A stretch of DNA of 64,000 bases from Novosphingobium sp. Leaf2 (lineage in GTDB: Bacteria; Pseudomonadota; Alphaproteobacteria; Sphingomonadales; Sphingomonadaceae), in assembly GCF_001421325.1 (NCBI RefSeq), contig NZ_LMJY01000002.1, forward strand, positions 47,319 to 111,318, given 5' to 3'. Below the pieces are notes generated by a model, which saw only the letters and a program-made list of their open reading frames with translations, did not search any database and had not been told where the DNA came from. Position numbers and translations under genes: made by a program. Shown piece by piece: positions 27,093-36,353 of the stretch. The stretch's first letter is position 1. The number at the start of each line of letters is the position of its first letter.

Positions 27093-28490
27093 TCAAATCC
27101 CGGCCAGCAGGGCGTTGGCGTCGATGGTGAACTTGAAGCCCAGCACCAGGGCGTTGGGGATGTCCTTGGTGCGGAACGGGACCGAGGTCTGGTCCGGGTG
27201 CAGGATGTATTGCACGTTGGGCGACAGGCGAATCGCCGGGGTGATCTGCGCGCCGTAGGCCAGTTCCATCATGTACTGGTGGCGGGCGATCCGGTCGTTC
27301 CCGCCGGCTGCCACGCGCGCGGTGCGCATGCGTTCCATCGCCAGGTCGCTGAAGCGCTGGTCGTTGATGACGAAGCCCAGCGTGTCCTTGTCACGCCCGG
27401 CGAAGGTGCCGGTCTGCAGCAGGCCGAGTTCGAGATAGCGGCTTTCCTCCACGTCGCCTGACAGGTTGGTCATCGCAACGCCGAATAGGGACAGGCCGCG
27501 CTCGGAGGTGGGATTGGGGCGGGTCAGCATCTGGTCGAAGCGGAAATAGATGCCCGAGCGGCCATGACGCGTGGCCGCCGGGCGGCCTGACAGCACCGCG
27601 ATGCCGCCCTGATCGTCACGCAGGGGATCAGAATAATCGCCCCGGTCGAACCAGCCACCCACGATGTAGTGGCGCGGCAGGCGATCGTTGGTGAAGTCCG
27701 TGCCGTAGCCCGCTTCCCACGGCACGATCACCCCGGTGGCGCCGCGCGTGCTGAGATTGAAGCCATCGTCGTTGGGGCGCTTGCGGTTCGGGTTCACCTC
27801 GAACACGCCGGCATGGACCCATACTTTGTCCGTCAGGTTGAGCTTGGCGTGCGCCATCCAGCTGGAGGCGGGGAAATAGGTAAAGTTGCTGTTCTTGAAC
27901 ACGAACGTGGGGTTGCCGCACGCCGAATTGCTCTGGAAATTGCAATAGAGCGGGGAATTGAGGAAGTAGATGTTCGCCTGGCTGCGGCCCGCCTCGATAT
28001 CCAGCGCGCCGTTCAGCAGCTTCTGCTCGTACGTCAGGATCGCCAGGTGGGTGTTCTGGGTGCCGTAGATTTCCTGCACCGAGGTGTTGTTGCCGATGGC
28101 GATGGCCGCAAGGTTCTGCCCGTGCCGGTTGGTGACGGCGGCATGGATCGCGCCGCCGTTGATCCCGGCGATCGTGTCCATGTCGAAGTCCGCGCCCACG
28201 TACACTTGGCCCGCATAGGCCGCATCGCGGCGCAGGCCGCCGGTGACGTTGGTGGCGGCCTCTCCGGTGTAGCTGAGTGACAGGGTGATGCCCTGCTGTG
28301 CCAGCGGTTGCCAGCTGGGGGCTTTGGCGGTGGCCTTGTCCGCCGGCGCGGTGGACTGCGAGGCATCGGCGGCAGGCGCGCCATCGCCGCTGTCAGCGGA
28401 AGGCTTCTTGGCCGCATCTTGTGCAAAGGCGCTGGGAGCGAAGGTGCTGATGCCGGCAAGGCACGCCGCGCTCAGGAGAAGGTGCTTCAT
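27093..28490 (-). CDS. oprB: OprB-type carbohydrate-selective porin
   Basis: 465 aa. Signal peptide 1-23 ('SAACLAGISTFAPSAFAQD'), an Ala/Lys/Ser-rich linker to about 60, then a beta-barrel with OprB hallmarks: 'SLSYTGEAATNVTGGLRRDA', 'GQVYVGADFDMD', 'NLAAIAIGNNTSVQEIYGTQ', 'YFRFDQMLTRPNP' and a C-terminal 'LSPNVQYILHPDQTS'. Two Cys at about 158 and 166 may form a loop disulfide. It lies 29 bases after fruA on the same strand, so it is probably the outer-membrane uptake step of the fructose operon. Confidence 0.92.
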   Translation of the reverse strand: MKHLLLSAACLAGISTFAPSAFAQDAAKKPSADSGDGAPAADASQSTAPADKATAKAPSWQPLAQQGITLSLSYTGEAATNVTGGLRRDAAYAGQVYVGADFDMDTIAGINGGAIHAAVTNRHGQNLAAIAIGNNTSVQEIYGTQNTHLAILTYEQKLLNGALDIEAGRSQANIYFLNSPLYCNFQSNSACGNPTFVFKNSNFTYFPASSWMAHAKLNLTDKVWVHAGVFEVNPNRKRPNDDGFNLSTRGATGVIVPWEAGYGTDFTNDRLPRHYIVGGWFDRGDYSDPLRDDQGGIAVLSGRPAATRHGRSGIYFRFDQMLTRPNPTSERGLSLFGVAMTNLSGDVEESRYLELGLLQTGTFAGRDKDTLGFVINDQRFSDLAMERMRTARVAAGGNDRIARHQYMMELAYGAQITPAIRLSPNVQYILHPDQTSVPFRTKDIPNALVLGFKFTIDANALLAGI

Positions 28491-28519
28491 GACGGTAGGT
28501 TCTTTCGGCGAGGTCGAAG

Positions 28520-30235
28520 TCAGGCGGCAGCAGGCGCGGCTGCGGCAGCGATAGGCCGCTTGAGCAGGCCCACTGCAAGCGCGGTCACCACGGTTCCGGC
28601 CACGATCGCGATGGCGTAGGCGCCCAGGTGCGTGACCGCGCCCGGGATCGGCAGCACGAACACACCGCCATGCGGCACGCGCAGTTCCACGCCGCTTGCC
28701 ATCGAGATGGCACCGGCAACGGCGGAGCCGGTCATCAGCGCGGGGATCACGCGCAGCGGATCGCGCGCGGCGAAGGGGATCGCGCCTTCGGTCACGAACG
28801 CCAGGCCCAGCACGGCTGCGGCGCCGCTGGCTTCCAGTTCCTCGGTGGTGAAGCGGTTGCGGAACAGGCGGGTGGCCAGCGCCAGCCCCAGCGGCGGCAC
28901 CATGCCGGCGGCCATCGTTGCGGCCATCGGCGTGTAGACCTGGCTGGCGATCAGGCCGACGGAAAACGCATACCCGGCCTTGTTCACCGGCCCGCCCATA
29001 TCGAACGCGGACATCGCGCCCAGGATCAGCCCCAGCACGATGGCGCTGGAGCCTTGCATCGAACGCAGCGCCTCGGTCATCGCGGCAAGGGCGGCGGCCA
29101 CCGGCGTGCCGACTGCGTAGATCATCAGCAGCCCCGTCAGCGCGGAGCCGAGCAGCGGCAGGATCAGCACGGGCTTAAGGCCCTGCAACGTGCGCGGCAG
29201 GCGGATTATGCGGTTGAGCCAGTCCGTCCCGTAACCGGCGATGAACCCGGCGACGATGCCGCCCAGGAACCCCGCACCCAGGCTGGAGGCAAGCATGCCG
29301 CCGATCATGCCGGGCGCGATGCCGGGCCGGTCGGCGATGGAAAAGGCGATGTAACCCGCCAGCGCCGGGACGATCAGCGCAAAGCCGCCGTTCGCGCCGA
29401 TCTGGAACAGCGCGTGGGCAAGCGTGCCCTTGGCGGCATCGTCGTTCGCGTGGATGCCGCCCAGCGCAAACGCCAGCGCGATCAGCAGACCGCCCGCCAC
29501 TACGAACGGCAGCATGAACGACACGCCGGTCATCAGGTGCTTGTACGGGCCCACGCGCTCCTCGCGCTCGGGCTTTGCGGCGCTATCGGTGGCGCTGCCG
29601 CCCTGGACTTTCGCTTCGGCCAGCGCGCGCTCGATCAGCTTCGCGCCGCCGGTGATCGCCGGCTTGGTGTTGCTGGCGAACACGCGCTTGCCGGCAAAGC
29701 GGCCGCGATCGACCTCGCGGTCGGCGGCGATGATCACGATGTCGGCGGCGGCGATTTCCTCTGCGGTCAGCGCGTTGCCCGCGCCTACCGAACCCTGCGT
29801 TTCCACGCGCATGGGGTAGCCGAGCTGGCGCGCGCCTTCCTGCAGGCCTTCTGCGGCCATGAAGGTATGGGCGATGCCGGTGGGGCACGATGTGACGGCG
29901 ACGATGCTGGGAACAGGGGAGGAGGAGATCCCCGTCCCGGCATCGCCGCCGCCACTGCCCAGCGCGGTGGCCGGATCGGCCAGTACCGCACCAAGTTCGA
30001 GACGGCGGTGAGGGCGCCCTTGCATCACACCGTCATCGGCGGCGGCAGCGGCGATGAACAGCAGCTCGTCACCGGGGAGCGGGCCTTCGCCGGGGTTCAT
30101 GACGCCCATCGATGTGTGCACTTCCACCGCGATATCGCGGCCCGCGCCCAGCGCGGCCTTGCGCAGCGCTTCACCGGCCAGCACCCCGGTAACGCCGGAC
30201 TCGCCGGCCTGCACGATGGCATAAATCCTGCTCAT
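28520..30235 (-). CDS. fruA: Fructose PTS permease, EIIBC components
   Basis: 571 aa. N-terminal degenerate B' domain (1-90). The EIIB domain (about 108-205) has phospho-carrier C117 in 'AVTSCPTGIAHTFMAAEGLQ'. The EIIC membrane domain (about 230-565) has about nine to ten helices, including 'SFMLPFVVAGGLLIALAFAL' and 'NKAGYAFSVGLIASQVYTPM'. It imports fructose as fructose-1-phosphate using phosphate from the FruB fusion protein. 4-base overlap with fruK. Confidence 0.96.
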   Translation of the reverse strand: MSRIYAIVQAGESGVTGVLAGEALRKAALGAGRDIAVEVHTSMGVMNPGEGPLPGDELLFIAAAAADDGVMQGRPHRRLELGAVLADPATALGSGGGDAGTGISSSPVPSIVAVTSCPTGIAHTFMAAEGLQEGARQLGYPMRVETQGSVGAGNALTAEEIAAADIVIIAADREVDRGRFAGKRVFASNTKPAITGGAKLIERALAEAKVQGGSATDSAAKPEREERVGPYKHLMTGVSFMLPFVVAGGLLIALAFALGGIHANDDAAKGTLAHALFQIGANGGFALIVPALAGYIAFSIADRPGIAPGMIGGMLASSLGAGFLGGIVAGFIAGYGTDWLNRIIRLPRTLQGLKPVLILPLLGSALTGLLMIYAVGTPVAAALAAMTEALRSMQGSSAIVLGLILGAMSAFDMGGPVNKAGYAFSVGLIASQVYTPMAATMAAGMVPPLGLALATRLFRNRFTTEELEASGAAAVLGLAFVTEGAIPFAARDPLRVIPALMTGSAVAGAISMASGVELRVPHGGVFVLPIPGAVTHLGAYAIAIVAGTVVTALAVGLLKRPIAAAAAPAAA

Positions 30236-31185
30236 GTGTTGTCTCCCGCAACATCCGTGTCGATGGCGACCTGTTCGGCCAGCGCCGCGATCGTGTTCGT
30301 ATCCGGCAGGTTCGGGCCTGCCAGCCCCAGCTTGCCGACCGCGAAGGCGGTGGACAGCCGCGCGATGCGCAGAAGATCGCCGCCTTGCGCCACGGCAGCC
30401 GCGATTCCGGCCACCATTGCATCGCCCGCGCCCACAGTGCTGGCGACGTTTGCCGCGGTCAGCTTCGCGGTGAGTGCGCCGGCCTCCGAGCGGAAATACG
30501 CGCCGTGTTCCCCCAGCGAGACGGCGACCAGCCCCACCCCGGTCCGGTGCAGGCGCAGTGCAGCGTCGCGCACCGCGTCCGGGTTATCCAAGGACGCGCC
30601 CAGCCATTCGGACAACTCGTGCGCGTTGGGTTTGACGATATCAGGCAGCACGGGGGCATCCAGCGCGGTGCGCAAGGGCTCACCACTGGTATCGAGCAAT
30701 ACGACCGCGCCGCTGCCATCCAGTTGAGCAATGACACGCGCGTAGATGTCCGCCGGGCAGCCGGGCGGCAGGCTGCCGGCGAGCACCACCAGCGTATCGG
30801 GACCGGCCTTGGCCAGCACGCTGGCGATGACCGCTTCGACCTGCTGGGTGTCCGCCGGGGCGCCGTCCATGTTGATGTCGGTCGTGCCGACAGTGTCCAC
30901 CAGCTTGAGGTTGACGCGAGTGGCCCCCACGCGCCGCACGAAGCGGTCGGCGATGCCCTTGGCGGCGAACAGCGCTTCGAACGGGGCGGCATTGTCCGCG
31001 CCCAGCAGCCCGTGCGCGGATACCGGCACGCCCCAATCCGCCAGACAACTGGCGACGTTCACACCCTTGCCGCCCGCGTTCTGGACGGAGGATACCGCGC
31101 GATGGACCGCGCCGGGCACCAGATGGTCGACACTCACCGTCTGGTCGATCGCGGGGTTGAGGGTCAGGGTGATGACGCGGTTCAT
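30232..31185 (-). CDS. fruK: 1-Phosphofructokinase
   Basis: 317 aa, PfkB family. Converts fructose-1-phosphate to the 1,6-bisphosphate. 'TLTLNPAIDQTVSVD', 'NAGGKGVNVASCLADWG' and the C-terminal anion-hole/catalytic 'STVGAGDAMVAGIAAAV' are clear. It overlaps fruB (ATGA-type) and fruA by 4 bases each, giving strict co-translation of the pathway. Confidence 0.96.
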   Translation of the reverse strand: MNRVITLTLNPAIDQTVSVDHLVPGAVHRAVSSVQNAGGKGVNVASCLADWGVPVSAHGLLGADNAAPFEALFAAKGIADRFVRRVGATRVNLKLVDTVGTTDINMDGAPADTQQVEAVIASVLAKAGPDTLVVLAGSLPPGCPADIYARVIAQLDGSGAVVLLDTSGEPLRTALDAPVLPDIVKPNAHELSEWLGASLDNPDAVRDAALRLHRTGVGLVAVSLGEHGAYFRSEAGALTAKLTAANVASTVGAGDAMVAGIAAAVAQGGDLLRIARLSTAFAVGKLGLAGPNLPDTNTIAALAEQVAIDTDVAGDNT

Positions 31186-33719
31186 ACAGCTGCGCCTGCA
31201 TCCAGCGCGCGCACCTCGTCAGCGGTGCCGGCCTCCAGCGCCTTGGCGGCCAGCGCCTGCATGTGGGGCAGGGTGGAGGCGCGGATGCGGGCCTTTACCG
31301 CCGGTATGTCACGCGGGGTCATCGACAGTTCGCTGACACCCAGCCCGGTCAGCAGCGCCGCGCCGAACGGGTCGCCGGCGATGCCGCCGCACACGCCCAC
31401 CCAGCGGCCATGCTGCGCTGCGCCTTGCACAGTCATCGCGATCAGCCGCAGCACAGCCGGATGCAGGCTGTCCGCCTCACTGGCGAGTTCGGGGTTCTGC
31501 CGGTCTATCGCCAGCGCGTATTGTGTAAGGTCGTTAGTGCCGATCGAGAAGAAATCCGCATGCTGGGCCAGCACATGCGCCTGCACGGCGGCGGCGGGCA
31601 CTTCGATCATGATGCCCACCGGCACCGCCGGCGCGTCCAGTTCCGCACGGACGCCATCGCAGATGCCGCGCAAGGTGATCAGTTCGGACACGGTGGTGAT
31701 CATCGGGAACATGATCGACAGATCGCCGCCATCGCGCGCGGCGCGGTACAGAGCGCGCAGTTGCGGCTCCAGCAGGTCGGGTCGGCGCAACAGCAGGCGC
31801 GCGCCGCGCACGCCCAGGAACGGGTTGTCTTCGCGCGGAAGGTCCAGATGCGGCACCTGCTTGTCGCCGCCGATGTCCAGCGCGCGCACGATCAACGGGC
31901 GACCGGCCAGCGCGTCGATCATGGCGCGATAGATCGCGTACTGCTCGTCCTCGGTCGGGCTGTCCCCGCGTTCGAGGAACAGGAATTCGGTGCGCATCAG
32001 GCCCACGCCTTCGCCGCCCTGTTCCACCGCGAAGCCCACCTGATCGGCGCGGTTGACGTTCGCGCCGATGGCCACGTCGTGCCCGTCTTGCGTGCGGGCC
32101 GGGGCGGAGCGTTCGGAGGCTTCCTCCGCCCGCTTGCGCGCGATCTCCTCAATCCAGGTGCGCGCCGAGGCGAGGTCGTCCGCCGAGGGGTTGAGCCAGA
32201 TGCGCCCGTTATCGCCATCGACGATCGCGGTGGCGCCCGCCGACAGCGAAAGCAGGTCCGCGCCGCCCGCCACCATAGACGGCAACCCCAGCGTGCGCGC
32301 CAGGATCGCGCTGTGGGAGGTGGGTCCGCCCAGCGCCGTGGCGATGCCCGCCACTTTGTCGATATCCAGCGTCGCGGTGTCCGAGGGGGACAAGTCTGCA
32401 GCGACGAGGATGCTCGGCTCGTCGGGCAGGTCGGCCAGGGTGCCGATGCCAAGGCCGGGGTCGATCTGCGCCAGTACCCGGCGGCCCACATCGTGGAAGT
32501 CCGCCGCGCGCGCGGCCAGCACCGGATTGCCCAGTGCGGACAACTGCCCGGCCATGCGCTCCACCGCCTGATGCCACGACCAGGCGACGCCGTGCCCCTC
32601 CACCATGATCTGGCAGGTGAGGGTGATGAGGTCGGTATCGTCCAGCAACGCGGCCTGCGCCTGGAAGATCGCCGCTTCGGATGCGCCCAGGCGGCGCGTG
32701 GTATCGTCCACCAGCGCCTTCATCTGCGCGCGCGTGCGCACCAGCGCTGCATCCAGCAGCGCGCCGCCGGTGGCCAGATCCACTGGCTGGTCAGGCACGG
32801 TAAGTTCAGCGGCGGCCAGCACGTGGACTTTGCCGATGGCAAGGCCGGGGCTGGCGGGAACGCCCGCGATCATCGCGGTATCGCCCGCCGGTTGCCACCC
32901 GCGCCCGGAGCCGGACGCGTTGCGCGCGGCGTTCTGGGCGGCCTTCTGCGCGGCGCGCGCGGCATCGGCCTGTTCGCGTGCGGACAGGCGCGAAATGACT
33001 TGCACGAACTGGTCGAGCGCGGCGCGTGCGCCATCGCCCGCAGCCGAAATCGTCAGGGTATCGCCGGCTTTCAGGCCAAGCTGGAGCAGCGCGACGAGGC
33101 TGCGCGGATCAGCGCTTTCATCGCCGTGCCGCACCCGTAGCTGCGCGCGGGCAGCCTTGGCGGCCTCGCTCCACGCGGTGGCGGGGCGGGCGTGCAGGCC
33201 GGTGGGGTAATCGAGCGTCCAGTCCGCCGTTTCGGCCAGATCCTGCGCTGGCGCTGTGGCCGGGGCGCGGGCGGCGTCTTCCTGCAACGCGGCGGAGATC
33301 AGCGCGGCATCGTTAGTCGTGAACAGGGTCTGCAGGCGCGGCTCGTCCTGGATCAGGCGGGTAAGACGGCGCAGGATGGCGATGTGGCTGTCCGAACTTG
33401 CGGCGATGCCCACCACCAGATGCGCGCGCTGGCCGGGGTTCCATTCCACCCCTTCGCGCAGCTGGAGGATAACGATGCCGTCCTTGCGGACCAGCCCCTT
33501 GTCCTCGCCCAGGCCGTGCGGGATCGCGACGCCGCTACCCAGATAGGTGTTGGCGACATTCTCCCGCCCGATCATGCTTTCTTCGTAGCCCGGCGCAACG
33601 CATCCGGCGGCGACCAGCAGCTGGCCGGCCTGGCGAATCGCATCCTGCTTGTCCGAAGCGTGCGCATCGATGCGCACAAGGTCTTCCAATCCCAAGGGAT
33701 TGCGGGCGTCTGCAACCAT
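31182..33719 (-). CDS. fruB: Multiphosphoryl transfer protein (EIIA-Fru/HPr/EI fusion)
   Basis: 845 aa. EIIA domain 1-150 with H68 in 'SGVAIPHGLGEDKG'; HPr domain about 163-250 with H176 in 'YPTGLHARPATAW'; enzyme I about 283-845 with H469 in 'ALGGPTSHSAILARTLGLP', the PEP-binding 'SIGTNDLTQYALAIDRQN' and the C-terminal 'WVGVCGGIAGDPFG' Cys. One polypeptide thus carries phosphate from PEP to FruA. First gene of the fru operon, behind a LacI-type operator overlapping its promoter. Confidence 0.97.
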   Translation of the reverse strand: MVADARNPLGLEDLVRIDAHASDKQDAIRQAGQLLVAAGCVAPGYEESMIGRENVANTYLGSGVAIPHGLGEDKGLVRKDGIVILQLREGVEWNPGQRAHLVVGIAASSDSHIAILRRLTRLIQDEPRLQTLFTTNDAALISAALQEDAARAPATAPAQDLAETADWTLDYPTGLHARPATAWSEAAKAARAQLRVRHGDESADPRSLVALLQLGLKAGDTLTISAAGDGARAALDQFVQVISRLSAREQADAARAAQKAAQNAARNASGSGRGWQPAGDTAMIAGVPASPGLAIGKVHVLAAAELTVPDQPVDLATGGALLDAALVRTRAQMKALVDDTTRRLGASEAAIFQAQAALLDDTDLITLTCQIMVEGHGVAWSWHQAVERMAGQLSALGNPVLAARAADFHDVGRRVLAQIDPGLGIGTLADLPDEPSILVAADLSPSDTATLDIDKVAGIATALGGPTSHSAILARTLGLPSMVAGGADLLSLSAGATAIVDGDNGRIWLNPSADDLASARTWIEEIARKRAEEASERSAPARTQDGHDVAIGANVNRADQVGFAVEQGGEGVGLMRTEFLFLERGDSPTEDEQYAIYRAMIDALAGRPLIVRALDIGGDKQVPHLDLPREDNPFLGVRGARLLLRRPDLLEPQLRALYRAARDGGDLSIMFPMITTVSELITLRGICDGVRAELDAPAVPVGIMIEVPAAAVQAHVLAQHADFFSIGTNDLTQYALAIDRQNPELASEADSLHPAVLRLIAMTVQGAAQHGRWVGVCGGIAGDPFGAALLTGLGVSELSMTPRDIPAVKARIRASTLPHMQALAAKALEAGTADEVRALDAGAAV

Positions 33720-33750
33720 CGAACAGCCTCTCCAAGTCTTGTTCTGCCTC

Positions 33751-33779
33751 TAGAAAACGTTTTCTCACAATTTTGTCAA
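33751..33779 (-). promoter_or_regulatory. fru operon promoter with LacI-type palindromic operator
   Basis: On the minus strand a consensus -35 TTGACA (33774-33779) is followed after 17 bases by TTTCTA (33751-33756) as -10. A perfect 14-bp palindrome AGAAAACGTTTTCT (33752-33765) with a central CG, the form of LacI/GalR-family operators, overlaps the -10 and spacer, so bound repressor would block RNA polymerase. It lies 32 bases upstream of the fruB start and 80 bases upstream of the divergent lacI-type gene, and may control both. Confidence 0.82.
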
Positions 33780-33845
33780 GAGGCTTGCGTCACTACCATA
33801 ATGTTCTGCATAAGCTGCGACGACGGGTGGAGAACGATTTCTACG

Positions 33846-34844
33846 ATGGCGGTCGGGATCAAGGATGTGGCGAAAGTGGCGGGGGTTTCCCCGGCTACGG
33901 TATCGCGCGTGCTGTCAGGCCGGGTGGTGGACGCCGCCATGCACGAGCGCGTGATGGCTGCGGTGCAGTCCACCGGCTATCGTCCCAACCTTGCCGCGCG
34001 GCGGCTGCGTTCGCGCCACAGCAACACCATCGGGCTGATCGTGGCGGATATCCGCAACCCATTCTTCACCGCCGTGTCCCGCGTGATCGAGGATGTGGCC
34101 TATGCACGCGGCCTGCGCGTGATCCTGTGCAACACCGACGAGGACCCGGAGCGCGAGGCGATGTACCTGCAGCTCATGCAGGAAGAGCGTGTGACCGGGG
34201 TTATTCTTGCCCCCTCGCGCGACGGCGCCGACAGTGTGGGGCGTTTCAGTGCCGATTTCCCGGTGGTGCTGATCGACCGCGCGGTGCCCGGCGTCACCCG
34301 CGATTGCGTGGTGCTGGATAACGAGGCTATGGCGGGCGCGCTGGTCGAACATCTCCATGCCGCCGGGCACCGGCGCATCACCGGCCTGTTCGGCGCCAGC
34401 AGCGCCACCGGCGTGCAGCGTCGATCAGGGTTTGAGCATACCGCCGCGCGGCTGGGCATGGATGCGCAGGCGCTATCGGTGCCGCACGGCGCAGGCGAAA
34501 CGCACAAGGCGGTGGCCACCATCATGGCCGGTGCGGGGCGACCCACTGCGCTGGTTGCCAGCAACGGCGTGCGGCTGATGGGTGTGCTGCGTGCCCTGCA
34601 GGAACTGGGCGTGTCCGTGCCTGGCGACGTGGCGCTGGCAGGGTTTGACAACGAGGACTGGATGGAGTTCGTCGGCGGCGGGCTGACCGTGGTGGAGCAG
34701 CCGGTAGAGGAAATCGGCCGCGCTGCGATGACGATGCTGTTCGAGCGACTGGAGCGGCCTGACGCCGCCGCCCGCCGAATGGTTCTGGCGGGCCGGCTCG
34801 TGGCGCGCGGATCCAGCGCCTATATTCAGGAGACAATCGCATGA
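33846..34844 (+). CDS. LacI/FruR-family transcriptional regulator
   Basis: 332 aa from ATG 33846 (an in-frame ATG at 33801 would add 15 residues unlike the family). N-terminal helix-turn-helix and hinge: 'IKDVAKVAGVSPATVSRVLS' and 'YRPNLAARRLRSRHSNTIG'. The periplasmic-binding-like sensor domain follows, with 'VADIRNPFFTAVSRVIED', 'PVVLIDRAVPG' and 'GDVALAGFDNEDWMEFVGGG'. By position it regulates the divergent fru operon, probably released by a fructose phosphate (inference). It is translationally coupled to the downstream AroE-like gene. Confidence 0.93.
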   Translation: MAVGIKDVAKVAGVSPATVSRVLSGRVVDAAMHERVMAAVQSTGYRPNLAARRLRSRHSNTIGLIVADIRNPFFTAVSRVIEDVAYARGLRVILCNTDEDPEREAMYLQLMQEERVTGVILAPSRDGADSVGRFSADFPVVLIDRAVPGVTRDCVVLDNEAMAGALVEHLHAAGHRRITGLFGASSATGVQRRSGFEHTAARLGMDAQALSVPHGAGETHKAVATIMAGAGRPTALVASNGVRLMGVLRALQELGVSVPGDVALAGFDNEDWMEFVGGGLTVVEQPVEEIGRAAMTMLFERLERPDAAARRMVLAGRLVARGSSAYIQETIA

Positions 34845-35689
34845 AGCCCCCGATCGGCCGCGATACGCAGCTGTGCATGTCGCTGTCGGCACGGCCCGGA
34901 AATGCTGGATCGCTATTGCATAACCGCCTCTACGAACTGCTGGGGCTGGATTATGTCTACAAGTCGTTCAGCACCGCCGATCTGCCCGCGGCGGTGGGCG
35001 GCATTCGCGCGCTGGGGATCCGCGGCTGCGCGATTTCGATGCCGTTCAAGGAAGCGGTCATCCCGCTGATCGACGCGCTGGAACCGTCCGCCAGCGCGAT
35101 TGACAGCGTCAACACCATCGTCAACGATGGCGGGCGGCTGACCGGCTACAACACAGACTTCACCGCAGTGCGCGATCTGCTGCTGGCGCGCGCGATCGAT
35201 CCGGCCACGCCGTTCATCGTGCGTGGCAGCGGCGGTATGGCCAAGGCGGTAGTGGCCGCGCTGCGCGACTGCGGGTTCGATACCGGCGTGATCGTCGCGC
35301 GTAACGCCGACGCGGGGCAGGCGCTGGCAGCGCAATATGGCTACACATGGGCGGCGCAGATGCCGCACGCCGGCGCGCCGCTGCTGGTAAACGTCACCCC
35401 GCTGGGCATGGCCGGGCCAGATGCGGACGCGCTCAGCTTCGAGGCCGCGCACATCGCGGCGTGCGAAGTGGCGTTCGATGTCGTCGCGCAGCCTGCCGCC
35501 ACCCCGTTCATCCGCGCCGCGCGCGCAGCGGGCAAGCGCACGATTTCCGGGGCCGAAGTGATCGTGCTGCAGGCGGTGGAGCAGTTCGTGCTGTACACCG
35601 GCATCCGCCCGGAGCCCGCCATGATCCGCGATGCCGCCACGCTGGCGCATGGGGCGCAGGTGGGTGAACTGGTGGCGTCCGTCAGCTGA
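34841..35689 (+). CDS. Shikimate dehydrogenase-like (AroE family) oxidoreductase
   Basis: 282 aa. The catalytic Lys is K70 in 'AISMPFKEAVIPLID' and the Asp D106 in 'GYNTDFTAV'. The Rossmann Gly motif 'VRGSGGMAKAVVAALRDCG' is near 127-144, and 'VNVTPLGMAGPD' is the NADP-side loop. The N-terminal substrate motif reads 'CMSLSARPGNAGSLLHNRLY', diverging from the 'SxS' shikimate site of true AroE, so the substrate may be another polyol acid or quinate. Its ATG overlaps the stop of the LacI-type gene, an unusual pairing. The 3' end overlaps the converging phosphatase gene by 8 bases. Confidence 0.8.
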   Translation: MKPPIGRDTQLCMSLSARPGNAGSLLHNRLYELLGLDYVYKSFSTADLPAAVGGIRALGIRGCAISMPFKEAVIPLIDALEPSASAIDSVNTIVNDGGRLTGYNTDFTAVRDLLLARAIDPATPFIVRGSGGMAKAVVAALRDCGFDTGVIVARNADAGQALAAQYGYTWAAQMPHAGAPLLVNVTPLGMAGPDADALSFEAAHIAACEVAFDVVAQPAATPFIRAARAAGKRTISGAEVIVLQAVEQFVLYTGIRPEPAMIRDAATLAHGAQVGELVASVS

Positions 35690-36353
35690 TCCCGGCTGCC
35701 TTAAGCTCGGCGCGCGCCCTGGCGAATTGCGCGGTGAACGTGGGGATTGCCATCAGCCGGTCCGCCACCAGCGCGCCAAGCAGCGCGCCGGCCACCACAT
35801 CGCTGCGAAAATGCTGGCCGCACACGATCCGGGTCTGTGCATACGTGGCAGAGCGCGCCAGGATCGCCCCGGCCTTGGCCGGCACCAGCCGCGCCAGCAC
35901 TTCGCCCATGGAAAACGCCATCGAGGCGTGGCCGCTGGGGTAGCTGGACAAGGGATCGTCGTTGCGCTCGCAGCTGCGCAGCGCGGGGTCGACAGCGTAA
36001 GGCCGGCGCCGTCGAAACTCCGCCTTCCCGCGATCGACCAGCGCCTTTTCGGTGGCGCGCGTCATTGCCAGCAACCGCGCGGTCTGCGGCAGCGTATTGA
36101 GATCGAAGCGCGGCCCCAGCGCGGCGGCAAAGATCGTCGCGTCGTGGGTCTTGCCGTCCAGCCGCGCTGCCGCCTCGTCGGCGGTGGAGCGGGCGTCCTG
36201 CGTTGCGTGGAGTTCCAGCAGCTCCACTTTGGCCTGGGTGCTGCCGGCCTGTGGCGGTGGGGGCAGCACCAGCGCGGGATCGAGGCCGGTTTCCAGCGGT
36301 GCCGGCTTTGCATCCACCAGCGCGGCGGCGAGGAAAACGACGATCGGCAGCAT
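35682..36353 (-). CDS. PAP2/class A non-specific acid phosphatase
   Basis: 223 aa with a short hydrophobic N-terminal signal (1-15). The three phosphatase motifs are present: K110-x6-R117-P118 ('GKAEFRRRRPYA'), 'SYPSGHAS' with H142, and R175-x5-H181-x3-D185 ('TRIVCGQHFRSD'). The layout is that of periplasmic PhoN-type phosphatases, which release phosphate from organic esters. Its start shares one base with the stop of the TonB receptor gene, so the receptor and phosphatase are made together. Confidence 0.92.
   Translation of the reverse strand: MLPIVVFLAAALVDAKPAPLETGLDPALVLPPPPQAGSTQAKVELLELHATQDARSTADEAAARLDGKTHDATIFAAALGPRFDLNTLPQTARLLAMTRATEKALVDRGKAEFRRRRPYAVDPALRSCERNDDPLSSYPSGHASMAFSMGEVLARLVPAKAGAILARSATYAQTRIVCGQHFRSDVVAGALLGALVADRLMAIPTFTAQFARARAELKAAGIS

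Noticed and set aside
28628..33140. Long plus-strand open frames (699, 515 and 625 codons) opposite the fru operon
   Set aside because: Antisense shadows of fruA, fruK and fruB; no recognisable domain.
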